Shown piece by piece: positions 7,932 through 16,732 of a stretch of 32,489 nt of DNA. Position 1 is the stretch's first letter; every line of letters starts with the position of its first letter. The position numbers and the translations under genes were made by a program. Source of the stretch: an uncultured Neomegalonema sp. (GTDB lineage: Bacteria; Pseudomonadota; Alphaproteobacteria; Rhodobacterales; Rhodobacteraceae); assembly GCA_937922185.1 (NCBI GenBank), contig CAKZUT010000185.1, positions 1-32,489 on the forward strand, read 5' to 3'. Under the pieces are notes generated by a model. The model was given only the letters and a program-made list of their open reading frames with translations. It did no database searches and was not told the DNA's origin.

Positions 7932-8714
7932 ATGAACGGTGCCGATTACATCCCCAGACCCGATCACGGGGCCGTCTGGCTGACGGGCGCGAGTGCAGGC
8001 ATCGGCAAGGCCGTTACCGCGCGGCTGGTGGAGGACGGCTGGACCGTCTACATCACCGCCCGCAGCGAGGATAAGCTGGTTGCCATGGCCGAAGGGTCCG
8101 GCGGTAAGATCATCCCCGCCCCCGGCGACGTCACCGACCCGGAGGCGATGGAAAAGATCGTCGCGCGCATCGAGGCCGGGCACGGCCTCGCGCTGGCGAT
8201 CCTGAATGCCGGGGTCTACATCCCCATGACCGCACGGGAATTCAACGTCGAGGATGCGAAGAAGCATTTCGACGTGAATCTACAGGGCGTGGTCAATGGT
8301 CTGGTGCCTGCGATGCAGGCGATGCTGGCGAAAAATCGCGGTTGTCTCGCCCTCGTATCCTCGGTCGCCGGATATCGGGGATTGCCCAAAGCCGGGGCCT
8401 ACGGGGCGACCAAGGCGGCGCTCATCAATATGGCCGAGGCACTGGCCTATAACCTCTACCCGGAGGGAGTGCGGATTTCGCTGATCTGTCCGGGATTTGT
8501 GGAAACCGATGCGACCTCGGTAAACGAGTTCGACATGCCGTTCCTCATGCAGCCGGAGGATGCGGCGAACCGGATCGTGGACGGCCTGCGGACGAAGAAG
8601 TTCGAGATCACTTTCCCGCGCCGCTTCTCCTACATGCTCAAATCGTTCCGCTTCCTGCCTGCCAAATGGTACATCGCCCTGGGGCGCAAGGCGATGGGCA
8701 TGGACAAAGATTAG
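7932..8714 (+). CDS. Short-chain dehydrogenase/reductase (SDR)
   Basis: A classical NAD(P)-dependent oxidoreductase of 260 residues, cytoplasmic or loosely membrane-bound. The cofactor motif GASAGIG is at residues 19-25, NAG near 92-94, and the catalytic Ser143/144, Tyr157 and Lys161 (YGATK) are all present. The Arg in ITARSED after strand 2 suggests a preference for NADP. The C-terminus is extended and basic/hydrophobic, with a segment around FRFLPAKWYIALG that could touch the membrane, as in some lipid-active SDRs. The start at 7932 was chosen because GGAG lies upstream and the family start falls here; the frame is open much further upstream, inside the previous gene. The substrate is unknown. 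A good intrinsic terminator follows. Confidence 0.85.
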   Translation: MNGADYIPRPDHGAVWLTGASAGIGKAVTARLVEDGWTVYITARSEDKLVAMAEGSGGKIIPAPGDVTDPEAMEKIVARIEAGHGLALAILNAGVYIPMTAREFNVEDAKKHFDVNLQGVVNGLVPAMQAMLAKNRGCLALVSSVAGYRGLPKAGAYGATKAALINMAEALAYNLYPEGVRISLICPGFVETDATSVNEFDMPFLMQPEDAANRIVDGLRTKKFEITFPRRFSYMLKSFRFLPAKWYIALGRKAMGMDKD

Positions 8715-8764
8715 ACCGGGCGGCGACAGGTCGGCTCGATCCGATCATCGGCCAGGTCGGGGAC

Positions 8765-8808
8765 AGGGGCGGCGGCCTGACGCGCGCCGCCTCTGTTCTT
8801 TGTTCTTA
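8765..8808 (+). terminator. Rho-independent terminator after the SDR gene
   Basis: A GC-rich 10-bp stem with one G-U pair (8765-8774 with 8785-8794, core GGCGGCG / CGCCGCC) and a 10-base loop is followed on the plus strand by the T-rich run GTTCTTTGTTCTTA. It separates the plus-strand SDR from the convergent Tyr/Gln repeat gene. Confidence 0.75.
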
Positions 8809-9387
8809 CTTCCAGGAACTGTCGTCTTCCTGCTCGATCACAGGCTGATATGTCGGCTGTGCCGCCTGAAAGGCAGGCTCCTGATAGGCAGGTGCCTGAT
8901 AGGTGGGCTGTCCCGACTGGAAGATCGGCTCCTGATAGGAGGGCTGCGTCGCCTGATACGTGGGCTGGGGTGCGGCCTGATAGGTGGACTGCGCCGCCTG
9001 ATAGGTGGGCTGATAGCTCGTCGTCGTATCGGTCGTGCCGATATAGGGCTGCGCCGTGAACGCATCGGCGGCGAAGGTTTCCGTCGTGGTCGTCGTGTAG
9101 CTTTCCGTGCTGCCGGTATCACCGTTCGGGAAGTAGGGCTGCGTATCGAACACGAGTTCGCCGAACTGCGACGTGCCGGTATCGGCGACCGGCGGCTGAT
9201 ACGCGGGCTGCGTCTGATAGGTCGTCTGGGTCTGGAAGCTCGGCTGTACGGGCTGCGTCTGATAGGACGTGATCGTCGCGTTCGTATCGGTATCCGACAG
9301 CGTGTATTCGTTGGTCCCGCTTGCGAAAGCCTGCGATGCCAGCATGGGCGCGCAGAGCGCGCAGACGGTGAGAAGGCGGATGGTCAT
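8806..9387 (-). CDS. Secreted Tyr/Gln/Thr/Pro-rich repeat protein
   Basis: The 193-residue product has a clear signal peptide (MTIRLLTVCALCAPMLASQAFA, cleavage near residue 22), and the rest is low-complexity and repetitive. An N-terminal block of YQTQP-type units is followed by a middle Thr-rich segment (TTTTTETFAADAFTAQPY) and then about ten units of TYQAAQP / SYQEP / TYQAPA. It ends in an acidic tail, EQEDDSSWK. No enzyme motif is present. Such sequences suggest a disordered, surface-exposed or aggregation-prone extracellular protein. The ATG at 9387 follows GGAGAGA. The opposite strand also has a long open frame through the repeats, but that frame has no signal, no ribosome binding site and an Arg/Gly/Leu composition typical of a shadow. 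The gene is divergent from the sarcosine oxidase operon; no related family is recognised. Confidence 0.75.
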   Translation of the reverse strand: MTIRLLTVCALCAPMLASQAFASGTNEYTLSDTDTNATITSYQTQPVQPSFQTQTTYQTQPAYQPPVADTGTSQFGELVFDTQPYFPNGDTGSTESYTTTTTETFAADAFTAQPYIGTTDTTTSYQPTYQAAQSTYQAAPQPTYQATQPSYQEPIFQSGQPTYQAPAYQEPAFQAAQPTYQPVIEQEDDSSWK

Positions 9388-9614
9388 GGAATCTCTCCGA
9401 AGGAGTTGCGGTTGCGTGTATAGAAATCGCGCATTCAGGGTTAAAGAACACTGAAGTCTCTCTGAAACTCCCTAAACATGGCGGCGACAGGGCGATGGCG
9501 CGAAAGTGACGCAGGCGCTTGCGGTGTCTTTTCCCGACAAGTTCCGTTCCCCGCGACGCTATGTGTCCGCATCCGGCGCGCCTAGGCTGAGGCATCTTTC
9601 CCGGAGGGTCTGTC

Positions 9615-10880
9615 ATGTCGCATTATTCCGTCTGGTCCGTCCTTCGGGAGGGTCTTCGCGGCCAGACCGGCTGGGATCGCGCATGGCGCGACCCGGAACC
9701 GAAATCCGAATACGACGTGGTGATTGTCGGCGGCGGGGGCCACGGACTGGCGACGGCGTATTACCTCGCGAAGAATCACGGCATCACGAATGTCGCGGTG
9801 GTCGAGAAAGGCTGGCTCGGCGGCGGCAATACGGGGCGCAACACGACTATTGTGCGCTCGAACTACGTGCAGCCGGTCTCGACGCAGTTCTATGAGCATT
9901 CCGTGCAACTCTGGGAAAATCTCAGCCACGACCTGAACTACAACGTCATGTTCTCGCAGCGGGGGCAGCTCGGACTGTTCCATACCCCGGCGGCGCGCGA
10001 CGGACAGGCAAAGCGCGTCAACACCATGCGCGCCTGCGGCATTGATGCCGAACTCCTGAACCGTGAGCAGGTGCAGGCCATGGTGCCGCATCTCGATTAT
10101 TCCGGGAATGCGCGCTTCCCGATTCTGGGGGCGGTCCTGCAAAGACGGGCGGGCACCGCGCGGCATGATGCCGTGGCCTGGGGATTCGCACGCGCGGCGG
10201 ACAGGCTGGGCGTCGATATCCTGCAACAGACCGAGGTACAGGGCATCCTGCGCGAAGGGGGCCGGGTCACGGGTGTCGAGACATCGCGGGGCACCATCCG
10301 GGCAAAGAAGGTCGGGGTAGCCGTTGCGGGCAGCACGGGGCACGTCATGGCCATGGCCGGGATTGAACGTCTGCCCATCGAAAGCCACAAGCTACAGGCC
10401 TTCGTTTCCGAGCCGCTCAAGCCTTTGCTCGACTATGTTATCGGCTACGGCGCGCCGGGGGCGCATTTCTATATCAGCCAGTCTGACAAGGGCGGCATGG
10501 TCTTCGGCGGCGATCTCGATTTCTACAATTCCTACGCCCAGCGCGGAAACCTGCCCATCGTGCAGGACGTCGCCGAATGCGCCATGGCGATCATGCCGTG
10601 TCTGGGACGTGTGAAGTTGCTGCGCCACTGGGCCGGGATCATGGATATGTCCATGGACGGCACGCATATCATGTCCAAGACCCCGGTGGAGCATCTCTAC
10701 ATGAATGCGGGCTGGTGCTCTGGCGGGTTCAAGGCGACCCCGGCCTCGGGCTGGCACTTCGCGGATCTGATCGCCAATGACCGCCCCGACGACCTGACGG
10801 CGGCTTTCTCCCTCGACCGCTTCGAGCGCGGTTACGTCATCGACGAGAAGGGCATGGGGCCAACCCCCAAGCTGCATTAG
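9615..10880 (+). CDS. soxB: Sarcosine oxidase, beta subunit
   Basis: Beta subunit of heterotetrameric sarcosine oxidase, which oxidatively demethylates N-methylglycine to glycine, passing the one-carbon unit to tetrahydrofolate and electrons to oxygen. The 421-residue protein shows the FAD-binding DVVIVGGGGHGLATAYYLA near residues 34-52 and the conserved GGGNTGRNTTIVRSNY block. It also has the ARHDAVAWG segment, whose His (about residue 184) I believe is the covalent FMN attachment site. The C-terminal MNAGWCSGGFKATPASGW motif is also present. The ATG at 9615 follows GGAGGG. It is the first gene of soxBDAG, so the operon promoter should lie in 9388-9614. Confidence 0.95.
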   Translation: MSHYSVWSVLREGLRGQTGWDRAWRDPEPKSEYDVVIVGGGGHGLATAYYLAKNHGITNVAVVEKGWLGGGNTGRNTTIVRSNYVQPVSTQFYEHSVQLWENLSHDLNYNVMFSQRGQLGLFHTPAARDGQAKRVNTMRACGIDAELLNREQVQAMVPHLDYSGNARFPILGAVLQRRAGTARHDAVAWGFARAADRLGVDILQQTEVQGILREGGRVTGVETSRGTIRAKKVGVAVAGSTGHVMAMAGIERLPIESHKLQAFVSEPLKPLLDYVIGYGAPGAHFYISQSDKGGMVFGGDLDFYNSYAQRGNLPIVQDVAECAMAIMPCLGRVKLLRHWAGIMDMSMDGTHIMSKTPVEHLYMNAGWCSGGFKATPASGWHFADLIANDRPDDLTAAFSLDRFERGYVIDEKGMGPTPKLH

Positions 10881-10891
10881 GAGCCAGCCCT

Positions 10892-11176
10892 ATGATCCGA
10901 ATTACATGCCCCTTCTGCGGCGAGCGCGACCACAGCGAATTCAGCTATGGCGGGGACGCGACCGTCGCCTATCCGGCTCTGGACGCCAGCGTCGAGGACT
11001 GGAACGAGGCCGTCTATCTGCGCTCCAACCCGCGTGGCCCGCATAAGGAATACTGGCACCATCTCAACGGCTGTCGCGCATGGCTCATCGTCGAGCGCGA
11101 CACCCTGACCCACGAGGTCGGCAAGGTAGAGTTCGCCCATCCGGGGCTGCGAAACGCTGTGAGGACTTCGGTATGA
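10892..11176 (+). CDS. soxD: Sarcosine oxidase, delta subunit
   Basis: A small 94-residue zinc-binding subunit of heterotetrameric sarcosine oxidase. Cys6 and Cys9 (CPFCG) together with His57 and Cys61 in the HHLNGC segment match the spacing of the zinc ligands known in this subunit. GGAG lies 9 bases before the ATG, 11 bases after the soxB stop. Its stop overlaps the soxA start as ATGA, so translation is coupled and helps subunit stoichiometry. Length and motifs are normal. Confidence 0.95.
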   Translation: MIRITCPFCGERDHSEFSYGGDATVAYPALDASVEDWNEAVYLRSNPRGPHKEYWHHLNGCRAWLIVERDTLTHEVGKVEFAHPGLRNAVRTSV

Positions 11177-14079
11177 GCGGGTATCGTCTCGACCAGGGCG
11201 GATTGATCGACCGCGCCGATCCGCTGACTTTCACCTTCGACGGCACCGAATATCAGGGCTTCGGGGGGGACAGCCTCGCCTCGGCACTCATGGCGAACGG
11301 GGTCGATGTGGTCGGGCGCGGGTTCAAGTATCACCGCCCGCGCGGTGTCATGTCGGCGGGGGTTGAGGAGGGCGGTGCGATCCTGACCGTCGGCTCCGGG
11401 CGCTTCCGCGAACCGAACGTCAAGGCCCCGGTTCAGCCGCTGTATCAGGGGCTGGTGTCCAGCGGACAGAACGCATGGCCTTCCGTGCGGCGTGACGTGG
11501 GGCGCATCAACGACGTTATGAAGCGGTTCCTTGCCGCCGGGTTCTACTACAAGACCTTCTTCGGTGTCCGGGGCGGCACGAAGGACTGGATGCTTTTCGA
11601 GAAAGTCATCCGCAGGGCGGCGGGCATGGGCCGCGCCTCCCGCGCGCCTGACCCCGACCGGTACGAGACGGCCCATGCCACCTGCGACCTGCTGGTCGTC
11701 GGCTCCGGTCCTGCGGGGCTTGCGGCGGCAAAAGCGGCGGCGGGTGCGGGAAAGGACGTCATCCTCGCCGAGCAGGATTTCACGCTGGGCGGCTCCTTTC
11801 TGGCGCGTTCCGGCGGTATCGAGCAGGCGGTCGCGGCCATTGAGGGGCTGCGCGCGGCGGGCGTGACGATCATGCCGCGTACCTGCGTTTTCGGCCTCTA
11901 TGATGGCTGCGTGGCCGGTATGATCGAGCAGGTCAGCGACGATCCGGGCCTGCATGGGGTAAGGCAACGCACATGGGTCGTGCGCCCGCGCGAGATCGTG
12001 CTGGCGACCGGCGCTATCGAGCAACCGCTTGCTTTCGGCAATAACGACTGCCCCGGCGTGATGCAGGCGGGGGCGGTCAGCACCTACCTGAATCGCTATG
12101 CGGTGGCCCCCGGCAAGCGCGCGGTGATCGCGACGACCAACGATTCCGCCTATGCGGTCGCCGCCGATCTGGTGACAGCGGGCATTCCCGTCACGCTGAT
12201 CGATGCCCGTCCTTCGGGGCCGGATGCGCCGGAGGGCGTGAAGGTCATGCATGGAACCGTGCCGATCCGCACGACCGGCAGCTACGTGCTGGAGGGGGTC
12301 GATGTCGGCCCGCTCGCCGAAGACGGCTACGCCACGGTGAGCCGAACGCTGCCCTGCGATCTGCTTGCCGTGTCGGGCGGCTGGACGCCGGTGGTGCATC
12401 TGACCTCGCACCGGGGACCGAAACCCGTCTGGAACGACACCATCCACGGCTTCCTTGCCGGATCGACAACCGAGCCGATCCGCACCTGCGGCGCGGCGGC
12501 GGGGATTTATGCTCACGATGACTGCGTGGCTTCCGGTCAGGCGGCGGGCACAGGCGATGCGGGACCGCAGCCCGAAGCAGGTCCGCACCCGGCCATGCCG
12601 CTCTACGAGATCAAGACCCACGGCAAAAAGCTCAAACGCTTCATCGACCCCCAGCACGATGTCACCGCCGATGACGTGCGACTTGCCGAGCGTGAGGGCT
12701 TTGTCTCCATCGAGCATAACAAGCGTTATACGACCCTGGGCATGGCCACTGATCAGGGCAAGGTCGGCAACATCATCGGCATCGCGATCATGGCCGATGC
12801 CTCCGGTCGCACGATTGCCGAAACCGGCACCACGACCTTCCGCCCTCCCTATTCGCCCATCAGCATCGGGGCGCTGGCCGGTCGGGGCACCTATATGCAT
12901 TTCCGGCCCGTGCGCCGTACCCCGCTGCATGAATGGAACCTCGCCAACGGCGCGGTGATGACCGATGCGGGGCTGTGGAAACGCCCGTGGTACTTCCCGC
13001 TGGAAGGCGAGAGCGTGGATGACGCCTATATCCGCGAAATGAAGGCGGTGCGCGCCACCGTGGGCCTGTGCGATGTGTCATCGCTGGGCAAGATCATGGT
13101 GCAGGGGCCGGATGCGGGCGATTTCCTGAACCGGGTCTATGTGAACGGCTTCGCGAAACTGCCCGTGGGCAAGGCGCGCTATGGCGTGATGCTGCGCGAT
13201 GACGGCATGGTCTATGATGACGGCACGGTCTGGCGCATGTCCGATACCGATTTCCTCATGACCACCACCACCGCGAATGCTGCGGGCGTCATGGCGAAGC
13301 TGGAAGAACTGCTTCAGACGCGCTGGCCCGATCTGAAGGTCCAGCTTACATCCGTATCCGATCAATGGGCGGGCATCGCTGTGGCGGGGCCGAAATCGCG
13401 CGAGACCTTGCAGGCGGTGACAACCGATTGCGACCTGTCCGATGCGGCCTTCCCCTTCATGGGCATCCGCGAGGCCAGGATCGCCGGGGCCGATGTCTGG
13501 ATCGCCCGGATCAGCTTTTCGGGCGAGCGGGCCTTCGAGGTCTATGTCCGGGGTGGCGCGGCGGATGCGGTGATGCAGGCGCTGTGGGATGCGGCCAGAC
13601 CTCTGGACGGTGTGCTCTACGGTACCGAGGCGCTGGGCGCATTGCGGATCGAGAAGGGCCATGTGGCCGGGTCCGAACTCGATGGGCGCACTTCTTTGCA
13701 TGATCTTGGCCTGGGGGGCATGGCCTCCTCGAAGAAGGCATTTATCGGCAAGGCCATGATGGACCGCGAGGGAATGCGCGATCCCGACCGTCTGCAACTG
13801 GTCGGTGTCGCCCCGGTCGATGCGTCCAGACGCCTGCGCGCGGGGGCCTTGCTCGATACCCGCACCGACCTGATCGACCACGGGCAGGGCTTCATCACCG
13901 CCGTTACCGACAGCCCGGATCTGGGCCACTGGATCGGTCTGGCACTGGTCAAGGGCGGGCTGGAACGCTGGGAAGGCAAGGAGATGACGTCCTACGATCC
14001 GGCGCGCGACGGCAATACGGCGGTGCGAATCCTCTCGCCGCATTTCTTCGACCCGAAGGGAGAACGGATGCATGGCTGA
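11173..14079 (+). CDS. soxA: Sarcosine oxidase, alpha subunit
   Basis: The large subunit (968 residues) binds NAD+ and tetrahydrofolate. The N-terminal part has a ferredoxin-like fold region (YQGFGGDSLASALMANG and KYHRPRGVMSAG). It is followed by a dinucleotide-binding domain (LLVVGSGPAGLAAAKAA, about residues 176-192) and a C-terminal aminomethyltransferase (GcvT-like) folate-binding half from about residue 600 (around LHEWNLANGAVM and KARYGVMLRDDGM). The start at 11173 is set by the ATGA overlap with soxD and by family alignment; the frame is open further upstream. The 3' end overlaps soxG by 8 bases. The subunit is full length, and the folate domain is where formaldehyde equivalents are captured as methylene-tetrahydrofolate. 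Confidence 0.95.
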   Translation: MSGYRLDQGGLIDRADPLTFTFDGTEYQGFGGDSLASALMANGVDVVGRGFKYHRPRGVMSAGVEEGGAILTVGSGRFREPNVKAPVQPLYQGLVSSGQNAWPSVRRDVGRINDVMKRFLAAGFYYKTFFGVRGGTKDWMLFEKVIRRAAGMGRASRAPDPDRYETAHATCDLLVVGSGPAGLAAAKAAAGAGKDVILAEQDFTLGGSFLARSGGIEQAVAAIEGLRAAGVTIMPRTCVFGLYDGCVAGMIEQVSDDPGLHGVRQRTWVVRPREIVLATGAIEQPLAFGNNDCPGVMQAGAVSTYLNRYAVAPGKRAVIATTNDSAYAVAADLVTAGIPVTLIDARPSGPDAPEGVKVMHGTVPIRTTGSYVLEGVDVGPLAEDGYATVSRTLPCDLLAVSGGWTPVVHLTSHRGPKPVWNDTIHGFLAGSTTEPIRTCGAAAGIYAHDDCVASGQAAGTGDAGPQPEAGPHPAMPLYEIKTHGKKLKRFIDPQHDVTADDVRLAEREGFVSIEHNKRYTTLGMATDQGKVGNIIGIAIMADASGRTIAETGTTTFRPPYSPISIGALAGRGTYMHFRPVRRTPLHEWNLANGAVMTDAGLWKRPWYFPLEGESVDDAYIREMKAVRATVGLCDVSSLGKIMVQGPDAGDFLNRVYVNGFAKLPVGKARYGVMLRDDGMVYDDGTVWRMSDTDFLMTTTTANAAGVMAKLEELLQTRWPDLKVQLTSVSDQWAGIAVAGPKSRETLQAVTTDCDLSDAAFPFMGIREARIAGADVWIARISFSGERAFEVYVRGGAADAVMQALWDAARPLDGVLYGTEALGALRIEKGHVAGSELDGRTSLHDLGLGGMASSKKAFIGKAMMDREGMRDPDRLQLVGVAPVDASRRLRAGALLDTRTDLIDHGQGFITAVTDSPDLGHWIGLALVKGGLERWEGKEMTSYDPARDGNTAVRILSPHFFDPKGERMHG

Positions 14080-14593
14080 CGGTTCGAGTGTCGCGCAGGG
14101 CGTGACCATCACCCGCGAGGACTGCGGCCCCTTCTGGCAGGTTACGGCATGGCCTGACACGCTGGATGCAGTCGCCGTGCGGCTCGGCGGCATCGCGGGC
14201 GTGCAGGCCCCCGGTCCCGGTGCCATGGTGGACAGCGATATCGGACAGATTGCCCGCATCGCCCCGCTCGTCTGGTGGGTGGTCGGCACGACTGCCGAGG
14301 CTGCGCGCGCCCTTGCCGATATTGCGCCGGAGGAGGGCACCGCCCTCGATATGACCGATAACCGGGTGCGGTTCTCGGTATCCGGGCCATATGCGCGCAG
14401 CATGATGATGCGCCTCGCCCCGCTCGATTTCCGGGATCGCAGCTTTGCGAGCGGCACCATCGCGGCCACGGCGGCCCATCACATGAGCGTCCAGATCGCA
14501 CGGCGCGAGGAGGCGTGGGACATCTACATCACCGCCACTTTCGCCGATGCCCTTGCCGAAGTGCTGGCAGAGACAGCGGCGCAATGGGGATAG
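14072..14593 (+). CDS. soxG: Sarcosine oxidase, gamma subunit
   Basis: The 173-residue gamma subunit completes the heterotetramer. It is a structural, GcvT-related subunit without its own cofactor. Recognisable segments are RLGGIAGVQAPGPGAM near residues 31-46 and the C-terminal RREEAWDIYITATFADAL. The start lies within the last codons of soxA (8-base overlap), confirming the order B-D-A-G. It is convergent with otnC, and only 12 bases separate the two stops, with no obvious terminator. No folate hydrolase or glycine-cleavage gene follows here, although such genes often accompany this operon elsewhere. Confidence 0.9.
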   Translation: MADGSSVAQGVTITREDCGPFWQVTAWPDTLDAVAVRLGGIAGVQAPGPGAMVDSDIGQIARIAPLVWWVVGTTAEAARALADIAPEEGTALDMTDNRVRFSVSGPYARSMMMRLAPLDFRDRSFASGTIAATAAHHMSVQIARREEAWDIYITATFADALAEVLAETAAQWG

Positions 14594-14605
14594 GGCAAGC
14601 GCCCT

Positions 14606-15238
14606 CTATCCGAACCGCGCCTTCAGTTCCGCCACGGTCTCCGGCGTCAGCATCCGTGTGCGTGTCTGCTTGAGCAGAACGAGAAGTTTCGCCGTCTCTT
14701 CCAGTTCTTCCGCCGCATATACCGCCGAGAGCAGGTCTTTGGCGCTTACCACCGGCCCGTGATTGGCCAGCAGCACGGCGGCACATGCACCGTTCAGTTC
14801 CCGGATCAGGTCGCCTGCCGCCGCATCGCCGGGATGGACATAAGGGACCATTTTCACGGTCCCGACCCGCATCACGACATAGGGGGTGAGCGGCGGGATG
14901 CAGTCTTCCGGGTCGGTCGTTTCCAGGCAGGACAGCGCCGTGGCGAATGTCGAGTGCAGATGCACCACCGCCCCCGTTCCGGGCCGTGTCTCGTAGAAGG
15001 CCCGGTGAAGGAACACCTCTTTCGAGGGCTTGTCTCCATCCACATGCCCCCAGTCGGCATCCAGCCGCGACAGGCGGGCGGGGTCGAGGTGGCCGAGCGA
15101 GGAATTGGTCGGCGTCATCAGGAACCCGCCCCCCGGCAGGGCGGCGGAAATATTGCCCGCACTGCCCACCGAAAATCCCCGGTCGAACAGCGATTTGGCC
15201 ATTCGGACCATCTCGTTCCGCAGCGTTGCCTCATCCAT
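14606..15238 (-). CDS. otnC: 3-oxo-tetronate 4-phosphate decarboxylase, class II aldolase family
   Basis: A 210-residue zinc-dependent class II aldolase/adducin-family enzyme. OtnC decarboxylates 3-oxo-tetronate 4-phosphate to dihydroxyacetone phosphate in the catabolism of erythronate and threonate. The metal ligands are visible as His93 and His95 in VHLHSTFATALS and His160 in LLANHGPVV, with the catalytic Glu74 in SKEVFLHRA. The motif SVGSAGNIS (24-31) is the usual phosphate-binding loop. I chose the ATG at 15238, preceded by GGGGGA about 8 bases upstream. It overlaps the otnK stop by 8 bases, so kinase and decarboxylase are coupled. Specific assignment rests on the otnK pairing; alone it could be read as a fuculose-phosphate aldolase relative. 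Confidence 0.88.
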   Translation of the reverse strand: MDEATLRNEMVRMAKSLFDRGFSVGSAGNISAALPGGGFLMTPTNSSLGHLDPARLSRLDADWGHVDGDKPSKEVFLHRAFYETRPGTGAVVHLHSTFATALSCLETTDPEDCIPPLTPYVVMRVGTVKMVPYVHPGDAAAGDLIRELNGACAAVLLANHGPVVSAKDLLSAVYAAEELEETAKLLVLLKQTRTRMLTPETVAELKARFG

Positions 15239-16490
15239 TGCGTGATCCCCCCAGCACGTCGAGCGCCTTGGTGAAGAAATCGGGCGCACCGAAATTCCCG
15301 GATTTCAGCGCCAGCGCGACCGGTTCCGCCCCGACCGACACGAGCGCGGGCACACCGGGGTCGATCTCCGCCCCCAGCGTCAGCGCGCCGAGATCGAGCG
15401 CCGAGACGACCGCTCCCGATGTCTCGCCCCCTGCCACGACCAGACGTTGGATGCCGCCTGCGAGCAGCCTCTGCGCGACCGCGCCGAAAAGCGTGTCCAG
15501 CGTTTCCGAAACCCGCTCCCGCCCATGCGTTTCCTGCAAGGCGCGCACCTGTTCGGGCGTCCCGGAGGAATAGGCGAGCGGGGCCTGTCCGGTACGGGCC
15601 AGCAGCCATTCGGCGATATCGGGGGCGGTGATGCTGCCGTTCATCACGCCGTTCACGTCGATGGGCAGAACCGGATGCGATGCGGCGTGCAGGTCGATCT
15701 GCGCCCGTGTCGCGCCTGAACAACTGCCTGCGATAATGGCCTCCGGCCCGTCGATGCGCGGGGCCGAGACGGGAGTAGGGGTTGCAAGCCCGGCCTCGAA
15801 GAAATTCGCGGGCAGGCCCAGTGCGATCCCCGATCCTCCGGTCAACAGCGGCGCGCCCGCCACGGCCTTGCCAATGGTGAGCAGGTCATCATCGCTGACC
15901 GCATCGACGATCACGAGCATCTCCTGCGCTCCCTCCAGTGCCGCGCGCAGGGCTTCCGGCCCCGCCCGTACCGTATCGGCAGCGGCCAGACCCACCGGCC
16001 CCCGCGTCTGCCGGGCTAGCCAGCGGCGCAGATCGGCATCGGTCATCGGATTGAGGGGGTGATTCTCCAGCCCGGATTCATGGAGCAGCCGATCATGCAC
16101 GAACAGATGCCCCTGATAGACCGTGCGCCCGACCGTCGGAAAGGCGGGACAGGCGATCACGCCCGTCGTCACCCCCAGCGCATCGGCCAGTGCCTCGCCC
16201 ACCGGGCCGATATTGCCCTCCGGTGTCGAATCGAAGGTCGAGCAGTATTTGAATACGATTTGCCGGCATCCCTGCGCCCGCAGCCATTCGAGCGCCGCCA
16301 GTGACTGAGCCACGGCGTCGGACACCGGAATCGACCGGCTCTTGAGCGCGATCACACCCGCCGCGATCTCCGGCGGTGCATCGCTCTGCGGAATTCCGAG
16401 AAACTGCGCGGTCGCAAGCCCGCCTTTCGCCAGTGTATTGCCGATATCACTGGCCCCGGTAAAATCATCCGCGATGACACCCAGAAGCAT
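15231..16490 (-). CDS. otnK: 3-oxo-tetronate kinase (four-carbon acid sugar kinase)
   Basis: A DUF1537-type kinase of 419 residues that phosphorylates 3-oxo-tetronate with ATP, the step before OtnC. The N-terminal substrate domain starts with LLGVIADDFTGASDIG, the family hallmark, and contains KYCSTFDSTPEGNIGP. The C-terminal nucleotide-binding domain has LVVAGGETSGAVV followed by GAEIDPGVPAL. The ATG at 16490 is chosen because the family always begins here; the frame remains open through the upstream tRNA. A weak GGGG-type ribosome binding site precedes it. Only 66 bases separate it from tRNA-Thr on the same strand, so read-through transcription is possible. The dehydrogenase and isomerase that would supply its substrate are not in the window. 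Confidence 0.92.
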   Translation of the reverse strand: MLLGVIADDFTGASDIGNTLAKGGLATAQFLGIPQSDAPPEIAAGVIALKSRSIPVSDAVAQSLAALEWLRAQGCRQIVFKYCSTFDSTPEGNIGPVGEALADALGVTTGVIACPAFPTVGRTVYQGHLFVHDRLLHESGLENHPLNPMTDADLRRWLARQTRGPVGLAAADTVRAGPEALRAALEGAQEMLVIVDAVSDDDLLTIGKAVAGAPLLTGGSGIALGLPANFFEAGLATPTPVSAPRIDGPEAIIAGSCSGATRAQIDLHAASHPVLPIDVNGVMNGSITAPDIAEWLLARTGQAPLAYSSGTPEQVRALQETHGRERVSETLDTLFGAVAQRLLAGGIQRLVVAGGETSGAVVSALDLGALTLGAEIDPGVPALVSVGAEPVALALKSGNFGAPDFFTKALDVLGGSRNG

Positions 16491-16556
16491 GAGAAAACCC
16501 CGCTTGAAAGCCAACCGGCTCCTCAGTGGCGCAAAGCGCGGCGAGCATTCTTGAAA

Positions 16557-16631
<75 letters not shown>

Positions 16632-16641
16632 GTCGGCGCGC

Positions 16642-16670
16642 GTTCTAGCGGGCGGTTCGGGCGGTGACAA
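16642..16670 (-). promoter_or_regulatory. Sigma-70-type promoter for tRNA-Thr
   Basis: On the minus strand, TTGTCA (16670-16665) and TAGAAC (16647-16642) are separated by exactly 17 bases. The tRNA 5' end lies 10 bases after the -10 box, implying a leader of only a few bases. Both the match to consensus and the spacing are good for a GC-rich genome. Confidence 0.7.
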
Positions 16671-16732
16671 GCGATAATCGGATCGACCGTCACGGGTTTA
16701 TCCCTGACAGCAAAACATGAGGGAATTATTGT

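Noticed and set aside
8880-9260. Short regularly spaced DNA repeats that might suggest a CRISPR-like array
   Set aside because: Units are about 15-30 bases with variable spacing, stay in frame, and encode the amino acid repeats of the secreted protein; no cas genes are near.
8560-9423. Leu/Arg/Gly repeat frame on the plus strand through the Tyr/Gln repeat gene
   Set aside because: It starts inside the SDR gene and crosses a strong terminator. The minus-strand frame has the signal peptide and ribosome binding site.
11014-12930. 638-residue open frame antisense to soxD/soxA
   Set aside because: It lies wholly opposite well-identified sarcosine oxidase genes, is rich in Arg/His/Gly/Ala without domains, and is the expected shadow of GC-rich coding DNA.
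13078-14469. 463-residue antisense frame opposite soxA/soxG
   Set aside because: Shadow of the sox genes, with no recognisable protein features.
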